From contig ONCQ01000025.1 of assembly GCA_900316355.1 (NCBI GenBank), forward strand, positions 1 to 38,270: a stretch of 38,270 nucleotides of DNA. Direction: 5' to 3'. The notes under the pieces were generated by a model. The model saw only the letters and a program-made list of their open reading frames with translations, did not search any database and had not been told where the DNA came from. Source of the DNA: an uncultured Prevotellaceae bacterium. Lineage in GTDB: Bacteria > Bacteroidota > Bacteroidia > Bacteroidales > Bacteroidaceae. This document shows, one piece after another, positions 1-7,837 of this stretch; within the stretch, counting starts at the first letter, position 1, and each line of letters begins with the position of its first letter. A program made the translations under genes and the position numbers.

Positions 1-193
1 TGAAGCGTGGCGACCACGTGACGGCCACGTCATAGCGTCCGGCAGGGATGGCCTTGGGGCGCAGGTGGTTGGTGGGATGGAGGCTGGGCTCCAGCGTGTC
101 GCAGAAGTAGGCCTTGCCCAGCTCGTTGACGACGTACAGGCTTCCTGCCGTGTACGTCTGTGTCTTCTCAGTTCTTTCAAGTAGTAGTTCCAT
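1..193 (-). CDS. DUF5675-like phage-associated protein, C-terminus beyond window
   Basis: The minus strand reads from an ATG at 193 out of the left edge, 64 codons without a stop. The protein starts MELLLERTEKTQTYTAGSLY and continues through FCDTLEP and IPAGRYDVAVTWSPRF. This order (opening strand, short glycine turn, FCDTLE, then IPAGxYxV with SPRF) is what I know from DUF5675 proteins of Bacteroidota prophages and mobile islands, where they often sit near lysis or structural genes. The biochemical role of the family is not established. It is the last visible gene of a leftward run that begins near 2857. The reading is confident as a gene, moderate for the family. Confidence 0.7.
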   Translation of the reverse strand, partial: MELLLERTEKTQTYTAGSLYVVNELGKAYFCDTLEPSLHPTNHLRPKAIPAGRYDVAVTWSPRF

Positions 194-220
194 GATTTTT
201 CAAGTTTCAGGTTTCAAGTT

Positions 221-757
221 TCAGGTTGGGACTCGTCCTTCTGCCTTCAGCCTTTGGTATTCCCCGTAGCTGACGCAGCCTCGTGCCCATTCCTCGCGCT
301 GCCGTGCCCTACGCTCGCGCTCCTCCTCCTCGATGCGTCGGGCTTCGGCGCGGCGCTCTTCCTGTTGCTGGCGGTAACGCTCCTGCTCCAGCTGCCGCTG
401 CTCCTCGGGCGTGAGCTCGGTGGTGGGCGGGTTGTCGTACTTGCCGTTGGCCAGATCTGCCATAATCTCATCCTTGCTAAGCATCCACGGGAATGAGGCT
501 TTCCAACCATCCAGCTTTGTGCGGCACCGCCCGTTGCAGAGGTTGCTCTTGGCCATGGCCACCACGGCATCGATGAGCACCTGCTTTGTGCCGAGTTCAT
601 TGACAATACGCTGTGCCTGTACGCGCTTGCCCTTGGTGATGTACTTCAGCGGGGCGATAGAGCTGCCGTACATCTGGAGCGTAGCGTTGAACCACTTGAT
701 GAACTGATTCCAGTCTATCCGCAGCTCTGCGGGGTGATTGTTTCTGATGTTAGCCAT
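221..757 (-). CDS. Mobile-element protein resembling a DUF7833-type replication-associated domain
   Basis: 178 residues from ATG 757 (MANIRNNHPAELRIDWNQF). The frame stays open to a TTG at 787, but the ATG opens directly onto conserved-looking sequence and is preferred. Residues about 13-105 (WNQFIKWFNATL, then I..LKYITKGKR, then NGKYDN) resemble the module found after helix-turn-helix or primase-like domains in Bacteroidota phage replication proteins, usually ending in EGNYDN. Here only that module is present. The last third is a highly charged Glu/Arg/Gln coiled coil (about residues 112-165). It lies in the same leftward series as the HNH and DUF2693-like genes. A DNA-replication or packaging accessory role is inference only. 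Confidence 0.6.
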   Translation of the reverse strand: MANIRNNHPAELRIDWNQFIKWFNATLQMYGSSIAPLKYITKGKRVQAQRIVNELGTKQVLIDAVVAMAKSNLCNGRCRTKLDGWKASFPWMLSKDEIMADLANGKYDNPPTTELTPEEQRQLEQERYRQQQEERRAEARRIEEEERERRARQREEWARGCVSYGEYQRLKAEGRVPT

Positions 758-920
758 AACGATTTCGATTTTTTCGGAAGCGCCCAAACAGACCTCCTCC
801 GGGTTCTCTTTCTAACTTCTTTCTTATTTCTTTTCTTTTTGCTTCTTTTTCGTTTCTTTTCTTTCTTCATTCTTTCTAAAACCTGCCCTTTTCGCACCTT
901 CATTTTTAGCTTCGCTGAAC

Positions 921-1070
921 TTTCGGATGTGTTTTTTATTGATCAAGAATTAGAGAATTAGAGAATTTACTAGCTTTTGCAAAGCAAAAGACATTCTATT
1001 CATTCTCATCAATTCTAATTCTTGATAGAAATAAAATACTTGACAGACAACAAGTTGTTTACATCCGAAA
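921..1070. repeat. Nested inverted repeats in a 330-base non-coding stretch
   Basis: The gap 758-1087 has no convincing gene. Its left half (about 800-880) is a pyrimidine-rich tract. Inside 921-1070 three nested inverted pairs occur: TTTCGGATGT (921-930) with its complement at 1061-1070; ATCAAGAATTAGA (942-954) with its complement at 1014-1026; and CTTTTGC (974-980) with its complement at 984-990 around an AAA loop. The arrangement could fold as one long stem-loop. It may be a small MITE-like element or a structured leader of the gene starting at 757. Confidence 0.5.
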
Positions 1071-1087
1071 CTTGAATTTTTCATTCG

Positions 1088-1432
1088 TCATTCCTTACGC
1101 TCCCCTTTAGGGGGCTCGGGGGCTTTACGCTCCCCTTTAGGGGGCTCGGGGGCTTCAATCCACCCCATCAGCCTATCACGCAGCAGGCATCGCCATCCGC
1201 CGCGGTCAGTGTCCCAGTATGTCAGCACCAAGGGCGATGCCTTGCGTCGTCCCTGTGCGCGGTAGCCCACGGGGATGAGGGCGTTGGCGCGTGTGCCATG
1301 GGCATCGCGCATAGCGCCGTTCTTCTTGACGTAAACCATGTGTACGACGCGCTCTTTCAGCGCCTCTTCCAGCGCCACGATGTCGTGGCTTATCACGGTG
1401 CTCGCAGCACCCGAGTTGTCAATCTTCTTCAT
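1088..1432 (-). CDS. DUF2693-like SH3-fold small protein
   Basis: 114 residues from ATG 1432. The core VVHMVYVKKNGAMRDAHGTR (strand, K-x-x-G, charged turn, then GTR) matches the pattern of the DUF2693/SH3-barrel family common on Bacteroidota conjugative and phage elements, whose function is unknown. A second in-frame ATG at 1450 would give a longer overlap with the upstream HNH gene. From 1432 the overlap is 14 bases, typical of translational coupling. The last 20 or so residues are APEPPKGERK written twice, encoded by an exact 30-bp tandem duplication at 1095-1154, so the natural C-terminus has probably been extended by a repeat element. Confidence 0.65.
   Translation of the reverse strand: MKKIDNSGAASTVISHDIVALEEALKERVVHMVYVKKNGAMRDAHGTRANALIPVGYRAQGRRKASPLVLTYWDTDRGGWRCLLRDRLMGWIEAPEPPKGERKAPEPPKGERKE
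1095..1154. repeat. Two exact 30-bp tandem units extending a coding region
   Basis: Units at 1095-1124 and 1125-1154 are identical and each contains the imperfect dyad CTCCCCTTTAGGGGG. Thirty bases equal ten codons, so the duplication keeps frame and adds a second APEPPKGERK to the protein. The CCCC-TTTAG-GGGG core resembles patches at 1976-2014, 18036-18072, 24560-24603, 24702-24737, 32199-32288, 33330-33421 and 34180-34345. Confidence 0.85.
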
Positions 1433-2039
1433 AGTTGAATTTATGCTCAATCAGTAACTGCGTAAGTTCCATTTCCACGTCAATGGCGGTGGCACCGGGG
1501 CCGAGGGCTGCGATGACATGTGGGCGCATCTGTTCGCGCCATGCGATACGAATCCGCGCGCGTCGCTTGCGTTCAGCCGGGGAGAGACGCTGGTTCTCCC
1601 AGTATTTCTCACTGCTGTGAAGGTTCTCACGCTGGGGGATGACGCGCAGGTTGCTGAGGCGGTCGTCCAGCGTGTTGCCGTTGATGTGGTCGATGACCCA
1701 ATAACGGCGGTTACTGAGTGCGAAGCCCGTCCAGGCCAGCATCGTGGCGTGGGAGCGGAGGAGTTGTATGAACTTACCCTTATGCATGAACACGAATTGG
1801 TATCGCGGCTGTAAAGCAAGGCATCCTTTGTGTTTTTCGACACTGCCCTTCAGCTCATAGCGTATGCGCACACCATGATGGCTGCGCACACGCCACAGGC
1901 GCAGCGGACGGTTGTAGAGCAAGTCCTCGGGGTCGTACATCAGCACTCCCTCCCATGTCGGGAGCCATTCCAGGGCCTCTCCCCCGGCCCCGCCCCTGTT
2001 AGGGTGGGGAGATTGCTTCTTGTTGTCAGTTGTTTTCAT
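1419..2039 (-). CDS. HNH homing-type endonuclease
   Basis: 206 residues. The diagnostic HNH segment is VIDHINGNTLDDRLSNLR, residues about 114-131: D-H-I-N-G, a four-residue spacer, then R-x-x-NLR and a following EN. This is the HNH_3 pattern of phage and intron endonucleases, where the His and Asn pair bind the metal and activate water to nick DNA. N-terminal residues about 35-105 hold a basic region (RLWRVRSHHGVRIRYELKG) that may bind DNA. Near the start, residues about 10-22 (SPHPNRGGAGGEA) derive from a palindromic patch at 1976-2014 and look inserted. The start overlaps the frameshifted gene upstream by the ATGAAAACAACTGA junction. It may be a free-standing homing endonuclease or a phage packaging nuclease. 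Confidence 0.8.
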   Translation of the reverse strand: MKTTDNKKQSPHPNRGGAGGEALEWLPTWEGVLMYDPEDLLYNRPLRLWRVRSHHGVRIRYELKGSVEKHKGCLALQPRYQFVFMHKGKFIQLLRSHATMLAWTGFALSNRRYWVIDHINGNTLDDRLSNLRVIPQRENLHSSEKYWENQRLSPAERKRRARIRIAWREQMRPHVIAALGPGATAIDVEMELTQLLIEHKFNYEED

Positions 2040-2282
2040 AGTCGTAATCTTTTAATAATGTCAGCAATTCTTTTGTCTTTTCCTTGATTAACTTCAAGAT
2101 GAAGTCGCGTTTGTTGGCCAGCATGGCGCACGTCGTTGTCTGGTCGCGCAGATACACCTCCAGCCAGTCCTGTGGCTCGCTTTTGTCCGCTTCAATATCA
2201 CCCCTTCGAGCTCCTCCAGGTCCTCGCGCAGCCCGAAGATCTTATCAACCAAGCTCTTGAATCGTTCACTGTTGATTTCCAT
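2026..2282 (-). pseudogene. Small phage-type gene with a one-base frameshift
   Basis: From ATG 2282 the frame gives MEINSERFKSLVDKIFGLRE and continues to about residue 27 (LEELEG). It then drifts into improbable Arg/Cys/Trp-rich sequence and stops at 2094. The next frame carries sensible protein onward from the same place (GDIEADKSEPQDWLEVYLRD, later KRDFILKLIKEKTKELLTLL) and ends at 2026, overlapping the HNH start exactly as expected for an operon. The break is at a run of four G on the minus strand (near 2201-2206). One extra G would restore a continuous protein of about 85 residues. It is a deletion, a sequencing error or, less likely, a -1 slip site. Function unknown. Confidence 0.7.
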
Positions 2283-2371
2283 AATTGTACCTTGTTTTTA
2301 GTTTATTATTTAAGATGTTTAAGTGGTTTCACGGTGCAAAGGTCGGAAGTTCTTTCCGGGGCGAAAAACAT

Positions 2372-2857
2372 TTATTTTCGACTTGCAAGAAAATCTTTCA
2401 ATTCGCGTATGCGCCTCTTCTGATCAAAGGAGAGCTGGTATTTGCAGGCACCCTTATAAACGCTATTCCTATCATTCACGTTCTCCAGCCTCCTGTGAAG
2501 CTCAATCTGGATAACGTTCTGATAGATGTCCAGCGCCTGCAAGTAGAAAACAATCGCCGTCATTACGTAGCGATTCAACAGTCCTCGCTGCCGCCCTTTC
2601 TTCATCACCAACGCATTCGTGAACATCTCATCGCAGACCACAGCCTGCCACAGCTGCCGTAGCTGCGGCCGCCACACCTCTGTTGCATACTCGTCGATGG
2701 CGGAAACATACGCCAGCGCTTCACTAATGCAACGTTGATGAAGCTCTTCGCGTGTCAGTTCTTTTTTCTTGGTGTAAAGTTCACCCTGCAGCCAAAGAGT
2801 CAGCACCTCCTCAGCCGTCATGCCCCGTACGGGGACTTTCACAATGTCCTTGGTCAT
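2372..2857 (-). CDS. Unknown accessory protein, first gene of the leftward mobile-element operon
   Basis: 161 residues from ATG 2857 (MTKDIVKVPVRGMTAEEVLT). I do not recognise a family. It is predicted mostly helical, with an acidic N-terminal helix, a Trp-containing middle (VWRPQLRQLWQAVV) and a basic C-terminus (QKRRIRELKDFLASRK) that could bind nucleic acid. There is no signal peptide or membrane segment. It lies upstream of the frameshifted gene, HNH and DUF2693-like genes with a 90-base gap and is probably read with them. The composition fits coding sequence, and no better frame overlaps it. Confidence 0.6.
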   Translation of the reverse strand: MTKDIVKVPVRGMTAEEVLTLWLQGELYTKKKELTREELHQRCISEALAYVSAIDEYATEVWRPQLRQLWQAVVCDEMFTNALVMKKGRQRGLLNRYVMTAIVFYLQALDIYQNVIQIELHRRLENVNDRNSVYKGACKYQLSFDQKRRIRELKDFLASRK

Positions 2858-2888
2858 AACCTCGAAGTGTTATGCTCGGCTCGCAGAG

Positions 2889-2917
2889 TGGATGCGCATC
2901 CAAAATGCACCGGTGCA
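2889..2917. promoter_or_regulatory. Two adjacent perfect dyads upstream of the mobile-element operon
   Basis: TGGATGCGCATCCA (2889-2902) is a perfect 14-bp palindrome. Three bases later, TGCACCGGTGCA (2906-2917) is a perfect 12-bp palindrome. They lie 32-60 bases upstream of the ATG at 2857 on the side from which the leftward operon would be transcribed. Adjacent dyads of this size are typical operators for dimeric repressors. No repressor gene is visible in the window. Confidence 0.4.
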
Positions 2918-3028
2918 GGCTCAAGCGCGCTTCGCGGTTAGATAAAAATGATTAGCTTGCATTCAGCAGAATGCGAGCACAAACTTAGAAACTTTTGCCG
3001 AAACGGCAATAAAAAAAGCAAATAAAAA

Positions 3029-3060
3029 ATGCGACCTTCGTAAAGTTTCGAAGGTCGCAT
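3029..3060 (-). terminator. Rho-independent terminator after the AT-rich unknown gene
   Basis: ATGCGACCTTCG (3029-3040) pairs perfectly with CGAAGGTCGCAT (3049-3060) around an 8-base loop. On the minus strand the stem is followed directly by a T-rich run (positions 3028-3011). It begins about 46 bases past the stop of the gene at 3107-4468. A second small hairpin, TTGCCG/CGGCAA, sits just beyond at about 2995-3009. Confidence 0.8.
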
Positions 3061-3106
3061 AATTATCGTTTTTAGCTGATTATCAGCGGATATATACGAG
3101 TCATAT

Positions 3107-4468
3107 CTATGTCGCAAAGAATTTTTTGATTATATCACTTGCATAGGATATAATTCTTTTACGTTTTGCTAAGTAAAATGGCTTTCCGTTCTTCACGAAG
3201 CATTTTGGTGTCAGTTCTTCCAAATCTGAAAAGCGAAAGCTTTTACTCTCCAGTAAAGGCAAGAAAGCATGTTCCAATAAATCTCGAAGAAGTTGTTTGT
3301 TTTGACACCAAGGGATTAACTTCAATTCAGTAGGTTGTTCAGATGTGCATCCCATTAGGTATAGAAACGAAGGCATATCAGTCATCGCATCAATGAAAGA
3401 TTTAGCAACAAGATAGCGATGCAAATCGCGTCCCTGCTCAATGCTCATGCATGGAGGAAAATGGTCATTTTGCTTTATCTCATTGGCTTTGTGTGAATCC
3501 TGTTGTTCATCATGATCTTGCAAAAGAGCGGCAACTGTTAGGAGATCCATCCAATTGGAAAAGCCTTTGATAGCAGTTTCTACCGAAAGCGCAGGAACAG
3601 TTTTGTCTATTATACTTGTCTTATATTGCTTGAGAAGGGGAGCATATCTGTGTTCGTCCTCGTTGAGTATTATCTCCAGTTCTTTGCGAGTAGTAATGTT
3701 AGAGAAGTTATCTCTTATACGATGATAGTAATTACTCTTCCTAAATACTTCTATATGGCTGATAGACTCAGAAGAAGGTAGTTTCTTTCTTTTTGTATAG
3801 GAAGTATTTATATATGGATAATACATCTTCTGAAATTCAAAAAGTACCTGATTTACAGCCGAAAGATATTTCTCCATAAAATCTCCCATCAAATCTGATG
3901 GAAAATCCTCTTTTGCATCAAACTTATGAATACCACAGATGAAAGAACCAATTGCATGATTCCACTCATCAATATTGTCAATTTGATCATAACCTTCATC
4001 GAATAATGTTTGGCTATGCTCCAAAATTGAACTATACAAATGGTTGCTGGCTGCAAAGATGTTATTACCATTTTCACCACGACAATGCGTTTGAAAGTTA
4101 GTGCTTACTAATGTTTTCTGCAGTTCCGAGATCTGTTCTATTCGTGCTAGAACCCACGGATTAAAGGGGCTCTCTATTTCTTTATCAAATGTAATATTCA
4201 GGGCATCTTTCCAATTCTTCAAAAAAGTAAGTCGCCAAAAGAGGGTCTCAGATATAGAGAATACTAGCTCAGCCTCTTTCTTCCTTAACTGGCTGTCAGC
4301 GTACTTGAGAAATAAATCTAGATGCTGAGATATAGATTTAATCTCTATGCATGCATAGTCCCATTGCTTATCTGCAAGAACGAATGTATCATATACATTG
4401 TTCTTTTGGAACAAGCATGAAGTCAGATTTATGAATCTGTCATAATCATCCATTGTAAATTCTCGCAT
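3107..4468 (-). CDS. Unknown AT-rich Bacteroidota protein
   Basis: 453 residues from ATG 4468 (MREFTMDDYDRFINLTSC). The frame extends to an ATG at 4504, but those codons lie inside the terminator hairpin of the upstream gene, so the inner start is chosen; MDDYDRF at 4453 is also possible. No signal peptide, no transmembrane span. It is rich in helices and aromatic residues. The C-terminal part (about residues 370-450: LIPWCQNKQLLRDLLEH, then FVKNGKPFYLAKRK) resembles a tail I associate with uncharacterised Bacteroidota accessory proteins, but I cannot name a family. It is markedly more AT-rich than the cobalamin genes, which suggests recent acquisition. It is a single-gene unit between two terminators. 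Confidence 0.6.
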   Translation of the reverse strand: MREFTMDDYDRFINLTSCLFQKNNVYDTFVLADKQWDYACIEIKSISQHLDLFLKYADSQLRKKEAELVFSISETLFWRLTFLKNWKDALNITFDKEIESPFNPWVLARIEQISELQKTLVSTNFQTHCRGENGNNIFAASNHLYSSILEHSQTLFDEGYDQIDNIDEWNHAIGSFICGIHKFDAKEDFPSDLMGDFMEKYLSAVNQVLFEFQKMYYPYINTSYTKRKKLPSSESISHIEVFRKSNYYHRIRDNFSNITTRKELEIILNEDEHRYAPLLKQYKTSIIDKTVPALSVETAIKGFSNWMDLLTVAALLQDHDEQQDSHKANEIKQNDHFPPCMSIEQGRDLHRYLVAKSFIDAMTDMPSFLYLMGCTSEQPTELKLIPWCQNKQLLRDLLEHAFLPLLESKSFRFSDLEELTPKCFVKNGKPFYLAKRKRIISYASDIIKKFFAT

Positions 4469-4482
4469 AATAATGATATAAC

Positions 4483-4517
4483 AACCTATGGGACGATTTA
4501 ACATCTTCCCATAGGTT
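4483..4517 (-). terminator. Hairpin between the BspA-like gene and the unknown gene
   Basis: AACCTATGGGA (4483-4493) pairs perfectly with TCCCATAGGTT (4507-4517), 11 bp around a 13-base loop, 22 bases past the stop of the BspA-like gene. The downstream sequence in the transcription direction is only weakly T-rich, so termination may be partial and let some message reach the next gene. Confidence 0.6.
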
Positions 4518-4539
4518 AAACAATTTATTTGTTATAGAA

Positions 4540-6186
4540 CTATTTATTCATGACCTTCACACTCTTCTCGCCGACCTTCACAATCAGCATCTTTTCGCCA
4601 GCCGGAACCGCAATCTTTGTTGTGCCAGTTGCCGCGACCTTTGTATGACTGATGAGACGACCATTGAGGTCAAAGATTGCTATACCTGCACCAGTAGGAG
4701 CACCTTCGATAGACAGCTGGGTGCCCGATGTTTGAATCAGCACGGGCACCGCCTTTACCTCTTTCACCGATACAGCATCGTCCGTAATGCCCTCCGTTTG
4801 CGGTTCTGCTTCTATCCAACATAGAGTCGCGGTAGCGGTTTCGGAGTTTTCATAGTCTGTCTTTTGGGCATAAACTGTAATATTATAGGTTGCACTTAAA
4901 TCTATTTCGCTGCTATAATACTTCTTGATGTCCACATCTGTTATTTCCGAAACGAACTCAACTCCTTCCGTCTCGCACTCAAACGACAACTTGCCATTGG
5001 CAAAATGAATTGTCGGCATTGCACATTGTTCAACGATGGGCTCTTCACCACCTCCTGCCATCTCTTCAATAAACACAAAATCCTTCCATCCAGCAGTTGT
5101 TTTATACTTCTCAATGGTACCTTCGGGCACATACAAAGTAGAATTATAGAAGGTATTTTTACTAAACGTTGGATACGTATCATTTCTTCCTTTAATAACA
5201 AAAGGATTCTTAATATATGAAAATACAGTTTCTAAGTTAGAACCATAAAATGCATTTGATCCAATATTCTCCAAACTACTGGGGAGGGTAACGGACTGCA
5301 ATTTATAACAATTATAGAATGCTTTCTCACCAATGCTTGTCACGTTATTCGAGATGGTTAGCTCACTCAATGCGTTACAATTATGGAAAGCCTTCGCTCC
5401 AATAAACATTACACTGTTTGGGATGCTCACAGAAGTTAAACTACTGCAACCATCGAATGCAGAATCGCCTATGTCTGTCACGCTGTTCGGAATGTTCACG
5501 GAAGTCAAACCTATACATTTTTGAAAAGCACAAGTGCCTATACTCTCAACGCTGTTAGGGATGATAACAGATTTAAATCCAGCACCGTTTAGGAAAGCAT
5601 AGTTGCCAATACTTTTTACGCCATCTGGTACAACTAACTCTGTTATTTCAATATTATCCAAGAATAAATGACGAGCTTTAGATAGAGGGTTGCTTTCATC
5701 GTTATAAAATGAAATATTGCACCAAGAGCCTATCTCCTCAATTTGAACTGAGGTTAAACCTGTACAGCCTTTAAATGCATCACGTCCAATGGTTGTAACG
5801 CTGCTTGGAATCATTATAGATGTTAGTTTCTGACATCCATAAAATGTGCCTTCCCCAAAATTCCCTACTCCTATGCTAGTCACACTTTTTGGAATAGTAA
5901 TAGAAGTGATGTTACAATAATAGAAAGCTTGTGTGCCAATTGATGTGACCTTTCGTGTCCTTCCACTATAAGTTACTTCTTCTGGAATAACTATAGAGTC
6001 TGTGTATTTGGGGTATGTCCATTCTGGAACGGCTGTCACCTCCAATTCTCGTCCTTCATTGTAATAATTATAGTAAATAGTTACGCCATCTGCATTTTCA
6101 ACTGCGATATCGTAGGAAAAAGCATTGATACTGACCATACTCATGAATATGGTGATAACTGTAGAAATAAGATTTTTCTTTAACAT
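4540..6186 (-). CDS. BspA-like leucine-rich-repeat surface protein with sorting-type C-terminus
   Basis: 548 residues. A signal peptide covers about residues 1-24 (MLKKNLISTVITIFMSMVSI...). About nine copies of the 23-residue LRR_5/BspA repeat run from about residue 60 to 320, with the pattern VTSIGxxAFxxCxxLTSVxIPxS. A C-terminal segment (about 480-548) contains IAIFDLNGRLISH, IAVPAGEKMLIVKVG and a final KSVKVMNK, the pattern of type-9-secretion type A sorting domains. LRR proteins of this class are exported and mediate adhesion to host or bacterial surfaces. Secretion by the type 9 system is inferred from the tail only. It is AT-rich compared with the cobalamin genes. No clear TAnnTTTG box is seen in the 278 bases before it (6187-6464), which hold no gene I can support. 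Confidence 0.88.
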   Translation of the reverse strand: MLKKNLISTVITIFMSMVSINAFSYDIAVENADGVTIYYNYYNEGRELEVTAVPEWTYPKYTDSIVIPEEVTYSGRTRKVTSIGTQAFYYCNITSITIPKSVTSIGVGNFGEGTFYGCQKLTSIMIPSSVTTIGRDAFKGCTGLTSVQIEEIGSWCNISFYNDESNPLSKARHLFLDNIEITELVVPDGVKSIGNYAFLNGAGFKSVIIPNSVESIGTCAFQKCIGLTSVNIPNSVTDIGDSAFDGCSSLTSVSIPNSVMFIGAKAFHNCNALSELTISNNVTSIGEKAFYNCYKLQSVTLPSSLENIGSNAFYGSNLETVFSYIKNPFVIKGRNDTYPTFSKNTFYNSTLYVPEGTIEKYKTTAGWKDFVFIEEMAGGGEEPIVEQCAMPTIHFANGKLSFECETEGVEFVSEITDVDIKKYYSSEIDLSATYNITVYAQKTDYENSETATATLCWIEAEPQTEGITDDAVSVKEVKAVPVLIQTSGTQLSIEGAPTGAGIAIFDLNGRLISHTKVAATGTTKIAVPAGEKMLIVKVGEKSVKVMNK

Positions 6187-6464
6187 AGTTTTGTTTATTT
6201 GAGGGTATAAATAAATACAACAAAAACGTGGACAAATTACTTCGTCTACGTTTCCGAGGTGTTGGGGCTACCTAATCATCTTAAACGAGTAAATGTCCAC
6301 GCCGAGCGGCGTGAACGATCTACTTCAGTTCTTGATGATTTCCTTCAAATTCCCCAATCTTTCGGAAACAAGAATCAAAAGTGGACGTTCATCCTATATG
6401 TCCTTTATCGTATCTCAGCTCATAGGCAAATTATAGTTAAGGGTTAATGGTTAAGCTTGAAGCC

Positions 6465-6803
6465 TCATTCCCCAAGCATCTCGCGCAACTCACTCTCCAA
6501 CAGCGGCAGATGGTTGATGATGATACTCCAGAGGATGTCGGAAGAGAGGCTGTCGTAGCCATGGATAATGTAGTTGCGTGTGTCCACAATCCTGCGGGCA
6601 TTCGTAATCTTGATGTCAGGGACAGCTTTCAGGACTCGGTTCATGGCTTCGCCCATAATCTCTATGTTCCGTTCCACCGCACGCCGAAGCATGAAGTTGT
6701 TATGGAACTCCTCAAATAGCATGGGCTTATCGTCGAAATAGCTGTTGATTTCCTCTACTGCGCCAAGCACATCATAGAGATATTTCTGAATCGTCTCATC
6801 CAT
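6465..6803 (-). CDS. hepT: HepT-like HEPN ribonuclease toxin
   Basis: 112 residues from ATG 6803 (MDETIQKYLYDVLGAVEEI). It is all-helical, with the family motif RNYIIHGY near residue 78: R, four residues, H, one residue, Y. The Arg and His form the HEPN RNase site, and the Tyr is the target of AMP addition by the partner MntA in characterised pairs. The length is normal for DUF86/HepT. Its start overlaps the end of mntA by 8 bases, so the two are coupled. The upstream in-frame extension to 6908 lies inside mntA and is not used. Expected role: RNA cleavage toxin restrained by polyAMPylation, serving plasmid or island stability or phage defence. Confidence 0.9.
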   Translation of the reverse strand: MDETIQKYLYDVLGAVEEINSYFDDKPMLFEEFHNNFMLRRAVERNIEIMGEAMNRVLKAVPDIKITNARRIVDTRNYIIHGYDSLSSDILWSIIINHLPLLESELREMLGE

Positions 6804-7101
6804 AGACGGCTGTCTTAGTTCGTTCGATATTACGCTTGAAGATGGGGTTGCGCACAGCTTTCTCCTCCACGAGATCCACCTCGCGTCCCAAGGCCTCCTG
6901 CAGCGCATCTTTCAGTTCGAAATAGTTGGTGAGGTAGTCGCCAATCTCATCCGTGTTGAAATCCACGAGGAAATCCACGTCACTCTCATCCGTGAAGCGT
7001 GGTGTCAGCACAGAACCGAAGACATACAGATGCCGCACCCTGTGCTTACGGCACAGAGCGGCGATGCGTGCGTGAGAGTGTTCAAGGAGACTATTCTTCA
7101 T
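6796..7101 (-). CDS. mntA: MntA-like minimal nucleotidyltransferase antitoxin
   Basis: 101 residues from ATG 7101 (MKNSLLEHSHARIAALCRKH). The catalytic motif GSVLTPRFTDESDVD (about residues 30-44) fits GS-x10-DxD exactly, and a third acidic residue comes in REVDLVEE near residue 78. MntA enzymes transfer AMP to the motif tyrosine of HepT and so neutralise it. The longer frame to 7191 has a hydrophobic AT-rich leader without coding character and spans the promoter, so it is rejected. A -7 box TAnnTTTG lies at 7121-7128. Confidence 0.9.
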   Translation of the reverse strand: MKNSLLEHSHARIAALCRKHRVRHLYVFGSVLTPRFTDESDVDFLVDFNTDEIGDYLTNYFELKDALQEALGREVDLVEEKAVRNPIFKRNIERTKTAVYG

Positions 7102-7120
7102 CGTTTTTTGTTTTACGTCA

Positions 7121-7128
7121 CAAAAGTA
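7121..7128 (-). promoter_or_regulatory. -7 box for mntA-hepT
   Basis: On the minus strand the sequence is TACTTTTG, an exact TAnnTTTG box, 20 bases before the chosen mntA start. I see no clear TTTG at the usual -33 distance. Confidence 0.6.
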
Positions 7129-7332
7129 CATATTATTGTGAAAAATGAAAAAAGAAAAAGTAAAAAATAGCGATAAATGGTGAATTTTCACGAACTTTTA
7201 CCGATTCCCCACCATCTTTCTCGCATAATATACATCATCTGCCCATTGTTATTTGCAAGAATGTGCGCAACAAAGAAAGCGCCTCAAAGTTAACGATTTA
7301 ACTCGAATAACTGATGCCGTAGGCTCTATTTT

Positions 7333-7500
7333 TCACCTTTCCACGCTGATTTTCGTTTCAATATAGTCCGAAGCATCCAGAACAATGTTACCATTTCGAT
7401 ACATCCGCCTCACCACCTTGACGGCATCTGCCTCATTCTCTGCATCCGTCTCAATCGTGCGACTCAGTTTCTCTGTTATAACAACTCTGTACCTCGTCAT
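7333..7500 (-). CDS. DpnD/PcfM-like small protein
   Basis: 55 residues from ATG 7500 (MTRYRVVITEKLSRTIETDA). The pattern Y-x-V-x-I-x-E-x-L-S-R, then an acidic A-E-N-E-A-D-A helix, then NIVLDASDYIET, is that of the DpnD-PcfM family: one beta strand, helix, strand. Members sit beside restriction-modification or conjugation genes, with no defined biochemical role. The frame remains open to 7560 but that extension is AT-rich and non-conserved. It lies alone between mntA-hepT and the abi cassette. The 231 bases 7102-7332 show no further gene. Confidence 0.65.
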   Translation of the reverse strand: MTRYRVVITEKLSRTIETDAENEADAVKVVRRMYRNGNIVLDASDYIETKISVER

Positions 7501-7696
7501 ATTTCGTGCAAAGTAATACAAAAAAGGTGAGAAAAAAACGAAAAGATCAAAAATTAACAAAAGAGAGCAACAAGGATCAGCTATATGGGGTTATGACAAC
7601 TGCATCTGCGTCTGTCGCCACAAAGATACAACTATTCAATTAAAAACGAAAAATGAAACGTGAAAAATGAGGAAAGAAGGGGATTTTTCCTCCAGC

Positions 7697-7733
7697 TCAT
7701 CTTCTGTCATCTGTTTAAGGGATTAAGGGTTCA
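7697..7733 (+). repeat. Left copy of 37-bp direct repeat flanking the abi cassette
   Basis: This 37-bp segment, starting TCATCTTCTGTCATCTG and ending GGGTTCA, recurs in the same orientation at 8838-8874 with a single difference (A versus G at repeat position 26). The two copies enclose the abi promoter, leader RNA and gene; their starts are 1141 bases apart. Confidence 0.9.
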
Positions 7734-7801
7734 AAAAATCAGGACTCAGGCGCTATTTATATGTTTGATAGCATATTTTACACCTTTTTGAATGGGTCTT
7801 G

Positions 7802-7833
7802 TTTGGCCATTTCGGTGAAACAGCGTACTTTTG
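7802..7833 (+). promoter_or_regulatory. Bacteroidota-type promoter of the abi leader RNA and gene
   Basis: TTTG at 7802-7805 and TACTTTTG (TAnnTTTG) at 7826-7833, separated by 20 bases, match the -33/-7 consensus of the primary sigma factor of this phylum. Transcription would start about 7837-7840, some 60 bases before the ATG. Confidence 0.8.
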
Positions 7834-7837
7834 CGCT

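Noticed and set aside
715-903. Lys/Arg-rich 62-codon minus frame
   Set aside because: It comes from a purine-rich tract (AAGAAAAG-type) and overlaps the gene at 221-757; low complexity with no family.
6259-6447. 62-codon plus frame between the BspA-like gene and hepT
   Set aside because: No conserved features or promoter; the stretch is better read as non-coding.
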